A DNA stretch of 44,062 nucleotides from Actinomycetes bacterium. GTDB taxonomy: Bacteria; Actinomycetota; Acidimicrobiia; Acidimicrobiales; Ilumatobacteraceae. The position numbers and the translations under genes are program-made. Of this stretch, positions 23,120 to 31,543 are shown in pieces (positions within the stretch are counted from its first letter, which is position 1; each line of letters opens with the position of its first letter). Location of the stretch: the NCBI GenBank assembly GCA_025351965.1, contig JANXUX010000406.1, positions 1 through 44,062 on the forward strand. Direction: 5' to 3'. The notes beneath the pieces were generated by a model. The model made no database searches. It was not told where the DNA came from and saw only the letters and a list, made by a program, of their open reading frames with translations.

Positions 23120-23977
23120 ATGGACAACACAACGGCCTCACCTCCACTGGGATCGGCGCCGCTGGCCTCGGTACTGCTCGATCGGCACGCCCTCGATGCC
23201 GGCGCGGCCGGCGCCGCGATGGCCGCTGTGATCCGGCTCAACCGGCCCGATCAGCTCAACCCGATCGACGACGAGGTGCTCGACCGTCTCGATGACTGCA
23301 TCGATGAGATCGAGGCGGATCCGTCGGTGCGTGCCGTGCTCGTCACGGGCAACGGTCGTGCATTCTCCGCCGGTGGTGACCTGAAGAAGTACGTCGAGCT
23401 GCAGCGCGACCCGGTCGGGTTCCCCGAGTTCGTGTCCCATCTGCACCGCACGTTCGGCCGGCTGCGCGCGATGCGGGTGCCGGTCGTCGCGCTGGTCAAC
23501 GGCGTGACTGCGGCCGGTGGACTGGAGCTGATCCTCAACTGCGACTTCGCCATCGTCGGTGAGTCGGCGCGGGTCGGCGACGGTCACCTCAACTTCGGCC
23601 AGATGGGCGGCGGAGGAGTGCTCACGCTGTTGCCGCGGGCGATCGGCAAGGCGCGGGCGGTCGAGCTGCTGCTGAGTGGCCGTTTCCTGTCCTCGGCCGA
23701 GACGGTGGAGTGGGGCCTGGCGACCACGTGCGTACCCGACGGCGACCTGTTGGCCGCCGGGCTGGAGTTCGCCTCCGAGGTCGCGACGAAGAGTCCGCTC
23801 GCCGTCGCCAACGCGAAGCAGGTCGTCCATCAACTCTGGAGCGACAACGGCAGCGTCGAGGCCGGCCTGCGCTTCGAGCTGGAGCGAGACGCGTACTACT
23901 GCCTGACGTCCCACGATGCGCCGGAGGGCCTGCAGGCCTTCGCCGACAAGCGCCCCCCGCAGTTCACCGGACGCTGA
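23120..23977 (+). CDS. Enoyl-CoA hydratase/isomerase (crotonase) family protein
   Basis: This 285-residue crotonase has oxyanion-hole segments AFSAGGDLKKYVELQ and NGVTAAGGLELILNCDFAI. The first catalytic Glu (rat hydratase E144) is present in GGLELILNCD. The second (E164) is His in RVGDGHLNFG. A simple hydratase is therefore less certain; isomerase, hydrolase or C-C lyase activity is possible. An N-terminal extension of about 30 residues (MDNTTASPPLGSAPLASVLL...) precedes the usual start of the fold. ATG 23120 was chosen because the frame upstream lies within the ligase gene. It is embedded in the operon between CoA ligase and DUF35 gene. Confidence 0.92.
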   Translation: MDNTTASPPLGSAPLASVLLDRHALDAGAAGAAMAAVIRLNRPDQLNPIDDEVLDRLDDCIDEIEADPSVRAVLVTGNGRAFSAGGDLKKYVELQRDPVGFPEFVSHLHRTFGRLRAMRVPVVALVNGVTAAGGLELILNCDFAIVGESARVGDGHLNFGQMGGGGVLTLLPRAIGKARAVELLLSGRFLSSAETVEWGLATTCVPDGDLLAAGLEFASEVATKSPLAVANAKQVVHQLWSDNGSVEAGLRFELERDAYYCLTSHDAPEGLQAFADKRPPQFTGR

Positions 23978-23980
23978 CCG

Positions 23981-24502
23981 ATGTCCGAGATGGAGCCAGA
24001 TGTGAACATCGCCGCGATCGCGATCGCCGTCAACGCACCGCCGCCGACGCAGGACGAGCACAGCGCGCCGTTCTGGGCCGGCCTTGCCGAGCGACGAATC
24101 GTGATCCAGCACTGCGCGCAGTGCGACCATCGCCGGTTCCCGCGTATGCCGGCCTGCCCGTACTGCGGTGCGGCCGGCGGCGACGACATCGTGGTGCCCG
24201 GCACCGGCACGGTCTACTCGTTCGTGCGTCCCAACCGCGCCATGACCCCGGCGTACGCCGAGCTGGCGCCGTACGCCGTCGCGACCGTCGACCTCGATGG
24301 CGGCGGGCGGATGTTCGGGCGAGTCGTGCCGGCAGCGGCGTGCGCCATCGGCGTCCGGGTGACTCCGGACTTCGCCGATCACCCCGGTACCGACGCGACC
24401 GCATGGACCGAGCTCGTGTTCCGCGTCCACGTGGCCGACGCACCGGTCTCGACGCTCGCCGCCGCCGCCGCCGAGTTACCCGCTCCCGCGCCGGAGCAGT
24501 GA
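23981..24502 (+). CDS. DUF35 zinc-ribbon/OB-fold protein, putative partner of the thiolase-like enzyme
   Basis: This 173-residue protein has a rubredoxin-like zinc ribbon with C45, C48, C59 and C62 (HCAQCDHRRFPRMPACPYCG), then an OB-fold (GTGTVYSFVRPNRAM, APYAVATVDLDGGGRMFGRVV). In actinobacterial steroid and acyl-CoA catabolism such proteins form heteromers with thiolase-fold or MaoC-fold enzymes; ChsH2 and Ltp2 are the model. The only thiolase-fold gene here is at 14801, lacking the nucleophilic Cys as expected for that pairing. Start at ATG 23981, 3 bp after the crotonase stop; Met 4 is an alternative. Confidence 0.88.
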   Translation: MSEMEPDVNIAAIAIAVNAPPPTQDEHSAPFWAGLAERRIVIQHCAQCDHRRFPRMPACPYCGAAGGDDIVVPGTGTVYSFVRPNRAMTPAYAELAPYAVATVDLDGGGRMFGRVVPAAACAIGVRVTPDFADHPGTDATAWTELVFRVHVADAPVSTLAAAAAELPAPAPEQ

Positions 24503-24509
24503 CTCGAGG

Positions 24510-25394
24510 GTGAAGGCCGCCCCGTTCGCCGTGCGCACACCGACCACCGTCGACGAGGCCGTTGCATGTCTCGCAGCCGCCGGACCGATGGCACGCGTGC
24601 TGGCGGGTGAGCAGACCCTGATGCCGCTGCTGGCCGCCCGCGCCGTGCACCCGGGAGTCGTCGTCGATCTCGGCCGAGTACCGGGCCTCGCCGGGATCGA
24701 ACTGACACTCGACGAGACCGGCCTCGGTCAGCTCTCGATCGGGTCGATGGTGCGTCAGCGCACGGCCGAGCGGGATCCCCTCGTGCTCTCGTTGGTGCCG
24801 CTGCTGGCGATGGCGATCCGCAACATCGCCCATGTCACGGTTCGCAACCAGGGCACGGTCGGCGGCAGCATCGCCAACGCCGATCCCACAGCCGAGCTGC
24901 CGGCGGCCGCCGTCGCGCTCGACGCGACGATGGTCGTCGCCGGGCCGACAGGTGAGCGGCTCGTGCGCGCTGCGGAGTTCTTCGTCGGACCGCTGGCGAC
25001 GTCGATGCGAGCCGGCGAGCTGCTCATCGCGGTGCGCTTCCCGGTCACCGATGCTGCCGCAGGCTCGGCATTCGAGGAGTTCTCCCGCCGGTCCGGCGAC
25101 GTCGCGCTCGCCAGTGCGGCGGTCGTCCTCGGACTCGGCGACGACGCGCACATCGTGACCGCGCAGATCGCCCTCGGTTCGGTCGGTCCGACACCGATCC
25201 GAGCCCACCCCGCGGAAGCCGTGCTCATCGGTGCGCAGCCGTCCCCAGAGCTGTTCGCGGCGGCGGCGGCAACCGCGACATCGGGACTGGATCCGGTCGA
25301 TGACCTCCTCGCCACGTCCGCGTACCGTCGGCACCTCGCCGGGGTCGTGCTGCGACGCGCCCTGATCGCTGCGTCGGGCCGGGCGACGCAGTGA
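24510..25394 (+). CDS. Molybdenum hydroxylase FAD subunit (CoxM type)
   Basis: This 294-residue FAD-binding middle subunit of the xanthine dehydrogenase/CO dehydrogenase family has two FAD-binding motifs: VLAGEQTLMPLLAARAV (AGGxSL type, with the second Gly replaced by Glu) and NQGTVGGSIANADPTAELPA. A CoxM-like C-terminal domain follows (FEEFSRRSGDVALASAAVVLGL). It carries electrons between the Fe-S subunit and acceptor. Start GTG 24510. It is first of three Mo-enzyme genes in medium-small-large order with 4-bp overlaps, inside the catabolic operon. The Glu replacement may lower FAD affinity. Confidence 0.93.
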   Translation: MKAAPFAVRTPTTVDEAVACLAAAGPMARVLAGEQTLMPLLAARAVHPGVVVDLGRVPGLAGIELTLDETGLGQLSIGSMVRQRTAERDPLVLSLVPLLAMAIRNIAHVTVRNQGTVGGSIANADPTAELPAAAVALDATMVVAGPTGERLVRAAEFFVGPLATSMRAGELLIAVRFPVTDAAAGSAFEEFSRRSGDVALASAAVVLGLGDDAHIVTAQIALGSVGPTPIRAHPAEAVLIGAQPSPELFAAAAATATSGLDPVDDLLATSAYRRHLAGVVLRRALIAASGRATQ

Positions 25395-26020
25395 GCGACC
25401 CGCGCGCAACCGATCCCGACGGGCGGCGCGACGGGCGGCGCGACGGACATCCCGACGGACATCGCGACGGACATCCCGACGGACATCCCGACGGGCGGCG
25501 CGTCAGGGCGGTGACGGTGCGGGTCACGGTCAACGGCACAGAGCGATCGGCCACTGTGGAGCCGCGGCACACGCTGGCCGAACTGCTGCGCGAGGACTTC
25601 GCTCTGACCGGGACCCATCTCGGCTGTGAACAGGGGGCATGCGGTGCGTGCACCGTCTTGGTCGACGGCGCGTCAGCACGATCGTGCCTGTTCCCCGCCT
25701 TTCGTGCTGACGGGACGTCGGTCGTCACGGTGGAGGGACTCGGTGGCGCGCCGGGAGCGATGAACACGCTGCAGCGGGCGTGCCTCGAGCGGCACAGCTT
25801 CCAGTGCGGGTTCTGCACGCCGGGAATGCTGATCGCCGCGACGGAGCTGCTCGCCGAGAACGTCGAACCGACCGAGGCCGACGTGCGCGAGGCGCTGTCG
25901 GGCACCATCTGTCGCTGCACCGGCTACGACAGCATCGTCGCCGGCGTGCTCCATGCCGCCGACCTGATCCGGGTCGAGACGGGCGCGGCATCAGGTTCGG
26001 CGATGGGTGAACATTCGTGA
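25391..26020 (+). CDS. Molybdenum hydroxylase [2Fe-2S] subunit (CoxS type) with repeat-encoded N-terminus
   Basis: This 209-residue iron-sulfur subunit has a plant-ferredoxin cluster at C79, C84, C87, C99 and an all-helical [-2Fe-2S] domain with C139, C142, C174, C176. Family members are usually about 160 residues. The excess is a 40-residue Asp/Gly/Arg/His-rich leader made of seven four-residue units (DGRR, DGHP or DGHR) encoded by a 12-bp repeat. The GTG at 25391 overlaps the FAD-subunit stop (GTGA), supporting translation through the repeat. An in-frame GTG at 25511 directly after it would give a family-length protein, so both starts remain possible. Confidence 0.9.
   Translation: MSDPRATDPDGRRDGRRDGHPDGHRDGHPDGHPDGRRVRAVTVRVTVNGTERSATVEPRHTLAELLREDFALTGTHLGCEQGACGACTVLVDGASARSCLFPAFRADGTSVVTVEGLGGAPGAMNTLQRACLERHSFQCGFCTPGMLIAATELLAENVEPTEADVREALSGTICRCTGYDSIVAGVLHAADLIRVETGAASGSAMGEHS
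25418..25501 (+). repeat. 12-bp minisatellite, seven units, at the 5' end of the CoxS-type gene
   Basis: Seven tandem 12-bp units: three of GACGGGCGGCGC (first two and last), three of GACGGACATCCC and one of GACGGACATCGC. The length is a multiple of 3, so gain or loss of units keeps frame. The encoded peptide is rich in Asp-Gly with Arg-Arg or His-Pro. Confidence 0.95.
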
Positions 26021-28359
26021 CGATCCAGCGCCTGACGGGCACGAGCGTGCAGCGCGTCGAGGATCCACGCATCCTCACGGGTCGCGGCCGCTACGTCGAT
26101 GACGTCGTGCTGCCGGGGATGTTGCACGCTGCGTTCGTGCGCAGCCCGCACGCCCATGCCCGCATCATGAGCATCGACGTCACTGCGGCGTCGATCCTGC
26201 CGGGAGTGCACCTCGTGCTGACCGACGCCGACCTGCGCCCGATCATCGGCGACTTGACGGCGAACGGCTCGCCCGGGCTGTTCGTCGCGACGTACTCAGC
26301 GCTGGCCCGCGGCACCGTGCGCCTGGTCGGCGAACCGATCGCGATCGTCGTCGCCGACTCGCGAGCGCTGGCCGAGGACGGTGCCGCGTTGGTCGCCGTC
26401 GAGTACTACGTGCTCGACCCCGTCGTCGACATGGACGACGCGATGCGCGACGACGCCCCGTTGCTGTACCCCGAGCACGGCAGCAACGTGATCTACCGCA
26501 CCGAGCACCGCTACGGCGACACGGCCTCGGCATTCGCCGGCGCGGCGCACATCGTGCGTGAACGGTTTCTGCAGCACCGTCACGCAAACGTGCCGATGGA
26601 GTGCCGCGGTGGCGTGGCCGACTTCTCGCCGGCCACCCGTGCCCTGGAGTACACGGTGTCGCACCAGGCGCCACACGCGATGCGGTTCCAGCTGTCGTTG
26701 ATCCTGCGCCAGCCGACCCACCTGCTGCGCGTCCGCTGCGGCGACATCGGCGGCAGCTTCGGCCAGAAGGGCGGCATCGGCCGCGAGGACATCGCCACGT
26801 GCGCGGCGGCTCGCATCCTCGGCCGGCCGGTGAAGTGGATCGAGGACCGAGCGGAGAACCTGGCCGTCGCCGGCCAGGCCCGCGAGGAGCGTTTGGAGGT
26901 CGAGGCCGCGATCGACGCCGAGGGACATCTGCTCGGCGTGCGGGTCAAGATGGTCATGGACACCGGCGCCTACCCGCAGCTCGGCTTCCCGGCGAGCGGT
27001 TACACCAACGTCGTCCGGTCGCTGTTCCCCGGTGCCTACCGGCTCGGGCACTACGACTTCGATGCGGTTGCAGTGACCACGAACAAAGGCACGTACGTCC
27101 CGTACCGCGGACCGTGGGAGGTCGAGACGTGGGTGCGCGAGCGGATGATCGACGTCCTCGCCCGCACCGCCGGGATCGATCCGGTCGAGATCCGGCTGCG
27201 CAACCTGTGGAACGACGACGAGCTGCCCCGCAAGAGCGTCGTCGGCGTCGAGCTGATCAAGATGACCCAGCGGGAGAGCCTGCTGCAGGCGCGTGAGCGG
27301 ATCGACTACGACGCGTTCCGCGTCGAGCAGGCCGAGGCCCGTAAGAACGGTCGGTACCTCGGCATCGGCTTCTGCAACTTCATCGAGCCGGCGCCGTTCA
27401 TGCCCAGTCTGATCAAGGCGATCGGGTTCATGGCCGCGCCGCGCACGCCGCAGGAGGCCCATATCCGGGTCGAGCCGGACGGCACGATCACCCTGTTCAC
27501 CAGCCAGCAGCCGCACGGCCAGGGCCACGAGACCACGCTCGCCCAGCTCATCGCCGACGAGATCGGCGTCGGCATCGAGCGAGTCCGCGTCGTGCACGGC
27601 GACACCCAGGTGACGCCGTTCAACTTCGTCGGCACCGGCGGATCACGCGCGGCGACCCTCGCCAGCGGTGCTGTGATGGGGGCCGCTCGCCAGGTGCGCG
27701 AGCGCATCCTGCGCGTCGCCGCCGAGCTGTGGGAGATCGACATCACCGACCTCGACATCGTCGACGGCGAGGTCGTCGCCAACGGTGTGCCGAGCCGCAG
27801 GCTGCCGATGCAGATGGTCGGCATCCTCGCCTACACCCGGCCCGGGCTGGCCAACGAGGATGGCTCGCTCGGCATCGACGAGCACCACGCCTACATCTCC
27901 TACGAGGGCACCTGGTCGCAGTCGACGCACTGCTGCACCGTCGAGGTCGATGTCGAGACCGGCCACGTGCGCGTGCTCCGCTTCGTCGTGGTCGAGGACT
28001 GCGGCGAGATGATCAACCCGGCCATCGTCGACGGACAGGTGCGTGGCGGCGTCGCCCAGGGCATCAGCGCCGTGCTCTTCGAGCGTTCTGCGTACGGCGC
28101 CGACGGCAGCTACCGGGCCGATTCGTTGAGCAACTACCTCGTCGCCACGGCCAACGACATCCCGCACATCGAGGTCGTCCACCGGCACAGCCACCCGGAC
28201 GACCCTGTGCCGTTCCGTGGCGTCGGCGAGGGTGGGGCGATCGGTGCGCCCGCCGCGCTGACGAACGCGATCGAGGATGCGCTCGTCCCGTTCGGCGCGA
28301 AGATCCGCGAGCAGCACCTGCCACCGCACCGGATCCTCGAGCTCTGCGGCTTGATCTGA
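26017..28359 (+). CDS. Molybdenum hydroxylase large (molybdopterin-binding) subunit
   Basis: This 780-residue catalytic subunit of the xanthine dehydrogenase/aldehyde oxidase/CO dehydrogenase family has the N-terminal aldehyde-oxidase domain (RVEDPRILTGRGRYVDDV) and molybdopterin loops VRCGDIGGSFGQKGG (about 240-255), HGQGHETTLAQLIADEIG and GTGGSRAATLASGAVMGAA. The catalytic Glu is in GVGEGGAIGAP (about 737). The CO-dehydrogenase Cys loop (AYxCSFR) is absent; the equivalent reads TYVPYRGPWEVETW. It is therefore not a CO dehydrogenase and probably hydroxylates an aromatic, heterocyclic, aldehyde or CoA-bound substrate. GTG start overlaps the CoxS stop by 4 bp. It is the last gene of the operon; no Mo-cofactor maturation gene is present. 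Confidence 0.94.
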   Translation: MTIQRLTGTSVQRVEDPRILTGRGRYVDDVVLPGMLHAAFVRSPHAHARIMSIDVTAASILPGVHLVLTDADLRPIIGDLTANGSPGLFVATYSALARGTVRLVGEPIAIVVADSRALAEDGAALVAVEYYVLDPVVDMDDAMRDDAPLLYPEHGSNVIYRTEHRYGDTASAFAGAAHIVRERFLQHRHANVPMECRGGVADFSPATRALEYTVSHQAPHAMRFQLSLILRQPTHLLRVRCGDIGGSFGQKGGIGREDIATCAAARILGRPVKWIEDRAENLAVAGQAREERLEVEAAIDAEGHLLGVRVKMVMDTGAYPQLGFPASGYTNVVRSLFPGAYRLGHYDFDAVAVTTNKGTYVPYRGPWEVETWVRERMIDVLARTAGIDPVEIRLRNLWNDDELPRKSVVGVELIKMTQRESLLQARERIDYDAFRVEQAEARKNGRYLGIGFCNFIEPAPFMPSLIKAIGFMAAPRTPQEAHIRVEPDGTITLFTSQQPHGQGHETTLAQLIADEIGVGIERVRVVHGDTQVTPFNFVGTGGSRAATLASGAVMGAARQVRERILRVAAELWEIDITDLDIVDGEVVANGVPSRRLPMQMVGILAYTRPGLANEDGSLGIDEHHAYISYEGTWSQSTHCCTVEVDVETGHVRVLRFVVVEDCGEMINPAIVDGQVRGGVAQGISAVLFERSAYGADGSYRADSLSNYLVATANDIPHIEVVHRHSHPDDPVPFRGVGEGGAIGAPAALTNAIEDALVPFGAKIREQHLPPHRILELCGLI

Positions 28360-28396
28360 GCCGCCGGGACTGAACCGCTGGATCTGATCCGGCCGG

Positions 28397-29008
28397 TCAG
28401 TAGATCGTGTCGATGATCCGCTGCGGGTAGTTGGCGTCGTAGGTCGCACCGTCGAACTCGCCGCCCGTGATGGCCACCATGATCTGGCCGACGGTCGGCA
28501 GCTCAGAGGCATCGCGGAAGCCGGCAGGATCCCAGAGGTGCGAGCGCACGAGCGCCTTGGGGCACTGGGTGTACACGGCCGTCGTGGTCACGACGATCAC
28601 CGTGGTCGGCAGCTTGTCGCCGATCGCGAAGCCGGCGAGCAGCTCCGGATCTGTCGACACCACGGCGGTGCCGTTCACCCGCAGCGTCACGCCGACGCCG
28701 GGCACGAGGAACAGCAGCCCGACGCGCGGGTCGACGACGAGGTTGCGCAGCGTGTCGAGGCGGTTGTTGCCGCGCCGGTCGGGGATCAGCAACGTCCGCT
28801 CGTCGACGACGCGCACGAACCCGGCCGGGTCGCCACGCGGTGAGCAGTCGAGGCCCTCGGGGCCGGACGTCGCGATGATCACGAACGGCGACGCCTCGAT
28901 GTACTCGCGGTGCAGATCGACGAGACGGTCGAGTTCCTTGGTGATCGCCGCCGGCGCCGGCTGGCCGTAGAGCGCATCGAGTTCGGCGACGGTGCGCACG
29001 ATCGCCAT
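28397..29008 (-). CDS. Pyridoxamine 5'-phosphate oxidase-family flavin protein
   Basis: This 203-residue split-barrel protein is of the PNPOx-like group. Marks are FVIIATSGPEGLDCSPRGDPAGFVRVVDERTLLIPDRRGNNRLDTLRNLVVDPRVGLLFLVPGVG and LRVNGTAVVSTDPELL, followed by CPKALVRSHLWDP. These are typical of the MSMEG_1061-like FMN- or F420-binding subfamily. It could reduce or oxidise small molecules with a flavin or deazaflavin cofactor; true PNP oxidase is unlikely. It is downstream of the Eis-like acetyltransferase on the same strand, 10 bp apart, suggesting one transcript. It is convergent with the Mo-enzyme operon with only 37 bp between stops. Confidence 0.9.
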   Translation of the reverse strand: MAIVRTVAELDALYGQPAPAAITKELDRLVDLHREYIEASPFVIIATSGPEGLDCSPRGDPAGFVRVVDERTLLIPDRRGNNRLDTLRNLVVDPRVGLLFLVPGVGVTLRVNGTAVVSTDPELLAGFAIGDKLPTTVIVVTTTAVYTQCPKALVRSHLWDPAGFRDASELPTVGQIMVAITGGEFDGATYDANYPQRIIDTIY

Positions 29009-29018
29009 CGGGGTCGAC

Positions 29019-30215
29019 CTAGTAGTGCGTTTGGCAGTGGGGGGCCAGGCCGGTGGGGAAGAACAGGTCGGCGCGGGCGAGAGCCGCGTCGCTGCGCGCA
29101 GTCATCCGCCGGCCGGCGACGAGAGCCGAAGGGAGCGTCCCGCCGTAGAGCAGCGAGCTCAGTCCGGAGTGCGACGTGACGAGGTCGGGCTTGGTCCGCA
29201 CCGCCTTGCACGACGCACCGTCCGGCCCGCCGTCGATCGACCACCGCTTGCCGTCGACGTCGACCACGAGCGTGTCCGTGGTGCGGTACGCGCGAGCGCC
29301 GAAGCAGATCGAGACATCGCGGACGTTGGCCCAGATCCCGTCGGCGACCACGGTCGTGCGCAGGGCGCGCTGGTTGTCGAGCAGGTACGGCAGCGGGTCG
29401 TCGATCGCGATCGCACGTGAGTGGATCTCACCGACGAGGTCCACACTGAGCAGCGTCTGCCACAGCGCGAGGTGGGCTTCTGGGGTGATGGCGGCGAGTT
29501 CGGAGAGGTGCATTTCATGGGCCGGCATACCGTTCGCCCAATCGGACTTGATCCTGTACACGGCATACCCGTCGGCGTGGGCGAGGTAATAGCCGGCGCT
29601 CATCCCGTCCGCACCCTTGCTGCGGATGCCGAAGACGAAGTCGTGGAACTCGGGGCTGCGGCTGACCTCGCCACTGCGCGTGCGCCGGAACCGGTCCCAG
29701 ATCGAGGTGACGGAGGTGTAGATGTCGTCTTCGTCCTCGAGGAACCGGACGGTGTCGGTCGGCCCGGCGAGGTCGGCGCGGATCGTCGCGAACCGTCGGT
29801 CGATCACGGTCGAACGCTGCTGCGAGACGATGCCGTATCCGACGTGCTCGTAGATGCCGCCTTCGGATGCGCCGAGCGTCGCCAACGGTTCGCCACGCTG
29901 GTCGATGTCGTCGTGGACCGCGCCGACGACGCGGCGCATGATGCCCTTCCGGCGGTGGGTGGCCGCGACCGACACCCAGGTGACACCGCCCATCGGCACG
30001 GTGGTCCCACCGGGCAGGGTGGCGTCCAGCGCATACGACCCGGCGGTGCCGACGATGCTGCCCTCGTCGACGGCGATACGGAACCGGCTGAGGTCGTGCA
30101 ACGGTCGCCGCTCGGCGATCTCCTCCGCAGTGTATGTGTTGCCGAAGGCTCGGCCGTCGGCGTAGCAGATGGCATCCCATTCGTCGTCGCGTGGCCGGCG
30201 GATCTCGATGCTCAT
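29019..30215 (-). CDS. Eis-like GNAT N-acetyltransferase
   Basis: This 398-residue protein has the Eis architecture: an N-terminal GNAT domain with acetyl-CoA binding (VTWVSVAATHRRKGIMRRVVGAVHDDI, where RRKGIM is the R/Q-x-x-G-x-G/A loop), a second degenerate GNAT domain, and a C-terminal SCP2-like fold ending at the carboxylate. Eis proteins acetylate lysines or aminoglycoside amines with the C-terminal carboxylate as base. TLGASEGGIYEHVGYGIVSQQ is strongly conserved in the family. ATG 30215 was chosen, giving MSIEIRRPRDDEWDAI; the longer frame lacks sense. Divergent from the M20 gene with a 50-bp gap. Confidence 0.9.
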   Translation of the reverse strand: MSIEIRRPRDDEWDAICYADGRAFGNTYTAEEIAERRPLHDLSRFRIAVDEGSIVGTAGSYALDATLPGGTTVPMGGVTWVSVAATHRRKGIMRRVVGAVHDDIDQRGEPLATLGASEGGIYEHVGYGIVSQQRSTVIDRRFATIRADLAGPTDTVRFLEDEDDIYTSVTSIWDRFRRTRSGEVSRSPEFHDFVFGIRSKGADGMSAGYYLAHADGYAVYRIKSDWANGMPAHEMHLSELAAITPEAHLALWQTLLSVDLVGEIHSRAIAIDDPLPYLLDNQRALRTTVVADGIWANVRDVSICFGARAYRTTDTLVVDVDGKRWSIDGGPDGASCKAVRTKPDLVTSHSGLSSLLYGGTLPSALVAGRRMTARSDAALARADLFFPTGLAPHCQTHY

Positions 30216-30265
30216 CGGCGTAGTTTGCCATGCATACCGTCGTCGCCCGGGAGTAGTTTCGACGT

Positions 30266-31543
30266 ATGACACCTCTCGGCACCGCCATCGACGCCTCGAG
30301 CAGCACCGCGGCCTACGACCCGGCGCGAGTGGTCGCCAGCCTGCGATCGCTCGCCGCCCGCACCGGCGGACCCGACGGCAGCCGACGGCTGTGCTGGACG
30401 CCGGAGTGGCTGGAGGCGCGCGCGCTGTTCCGCGAATCGCTGGCCCCACTGCCGGTCGAGATCGAGACCGACGAGGCCGGCAATCTGTGGGCCTACCTGC
30501 GCGGCGCCAGCGACGACATGATCGTCGTTGGATCGCACCTCGACAGCGTGCCCAAGGGCGGCTGGCTCGATGGCGCGCTCGGCGTGATGGCGGGCGTCGA
30601 ACTGATCCGTGCGCTCGCTGCCGAGGGCACGCCCCCCGTCACCGTGGCAGTCGTCGACTGGGCCGACGAGGAGGGTGCCCGCTTCGGACGCAGCCTGTTC
30701 GGCTCGGCGGCTGTCGTTGGTTCACTCGACACCGAAGCCGTGTCCCACCTCATCGACAAGGAGGGCAACCAACTTCCTGACGTCATCGGTGAGCACGGCA
30801 TCAGCCTCGGCACCATCGACGGCGCACGGACCCGGCTGGAACACGTCAAGGCCTACCTGGAGGTGCACATCGAGCAGGGTCCGGTGCTGGAGGCGATGGG
30901 CCTCGGCATCTGCACAGTGACCGGTACCAAGGGCATCGAGCGCGAGCGGGTCATCTTCACCGGCCAGGCCGCTCACTCCGGCACGATGCCGATGGAGATG
31001 CGCCGCGACACCTTCGTCGCCGCGTCGCGCTTCGCGATCGCGCTCAATGACATCGGCCGGCGCCACGACGGGGTCACCACCATCGGCCATGCCCAGTGCT
31101 GGCCCGGCGTGGTCACGGCGGTGCCCGGCGAGACCCGGGTGACCATGGACATGCGCCACATCGACGCCGACGCGCTGGCCGCGATGTTCGCCGAGATGCA
31201 GCAGGCCGCCGCCGACGCAGCGGCTGCCGAGGGTTGCGAGGTCACGATGGAGCACATCTTCCGGATCCCGCCGATGCCGTTCGACGAGCGCCTGCTCGTC
31301 GCCGCGCGCGACAGCGTCCGCGAGGTGGAGGGGCACGATGTCGAACTGCCGAGCGGCGCACTGCATGATGCCAGCGAGATGGCCCGCAAGGTGCCGACGG
31401 TGATGATCTTCTCGTCGTCCATCGCAGGGCTCAGCCACACCAAGGAAGAGGACACTCCCGACGAACACCTGCACATGGCCGTGGACGCCTTTCACCGCAC
31501 GTGCCGTCGGGCCATCGATCTCGTCGTCGCAGGCGAGCTGTGA
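30266..31543 (+). CDS. M20-family Zn amidohydrolase (N-carbamoyl-amino-acid hydrolase/allantoate amidohydrolase-like)
   Basis: This 425-residue di-metal hydrolase has metal motifs VVGSHLDSVPKGGWLDGALGV (His, Asp), DWADEEGARFG (Glu-Glu), a His in AYLEVHIEQGPVLE and the C-terminal SHTKEEDTP His. The lid domain contains AGQAAHSGTMPMEMRRD. This pattern is that of carbamoylases, ureidopropionases and allantoate amidohydrolases, which release ammonia and CO2 from N-carbamoyl compounds. The exact substrate is undetermined; the aminotransferase and ABC system of the island are not close enough to link. GTGA overlap with the VOC gene indicates an operon of three genes. Confidence 0.92.
   Translation: MTPLGTAIDASSSTAAYDPARVVASLRSLAARTGGPDGSRRLCWTPEWLEARALFRESLAPLPVEIETDEAGNLWAYLRGASDDMIVVGSHLDSVPKGGWLDGALGVMAGVELIRALAAEGTPPVTVAVVDWADEEGARFGRSLFGSAAVVGSLDTEAVSHLIDKEGNQLPDVIGEHGISLGTIDGARTRLEHVKAYLEVHIEQGPVLEAMGLGICTVTGTKGIERERVIFTGQAAHSGTMPMEMRRDTFVAASRFAIALNDIGRRHDGVTTIGHAQCWPGVVTAVPGETRVTMDMRHIDADALAAMFAEMQQAAADAAAAEGCEVTMEHIFRIPPMPFDERLLVAARDSVREVEGHDVELPSGALHDASEMARKVPTVMIFSSSIAGLSHTKEEDTPDEHLHMAVDAFHRTCRRAIDLVVAGEL

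Noticed and set aside
25418-25501. Reading the 12-bp tandem units as a CRISPR or origin iteron array
   Set aside because: Units are contiguous without spacers, coding and in frame, and there is no replication or Cas gene nearby.
26296-27597. 433-codon minus-strand frame within the Mo-hydroxylase large subunit
   Set aside because: Shadow frame; no motifs and the plus-strand protein has full molybdopterin loops.
26017-28359. Carbon monoxide dehydrogenase (coxMSL)
   Set aside because: Gene order matches, but the large subunit lacks the Cys-containing active-site loop of true CoxL and no cox accessory genes are present.
28360-28396. Possible terminator GGATC, T, GATCC after the Mo-hydroxylase operon
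   Set aside because: The loop is one base and the stem only five, so I do not list it as a terminator.
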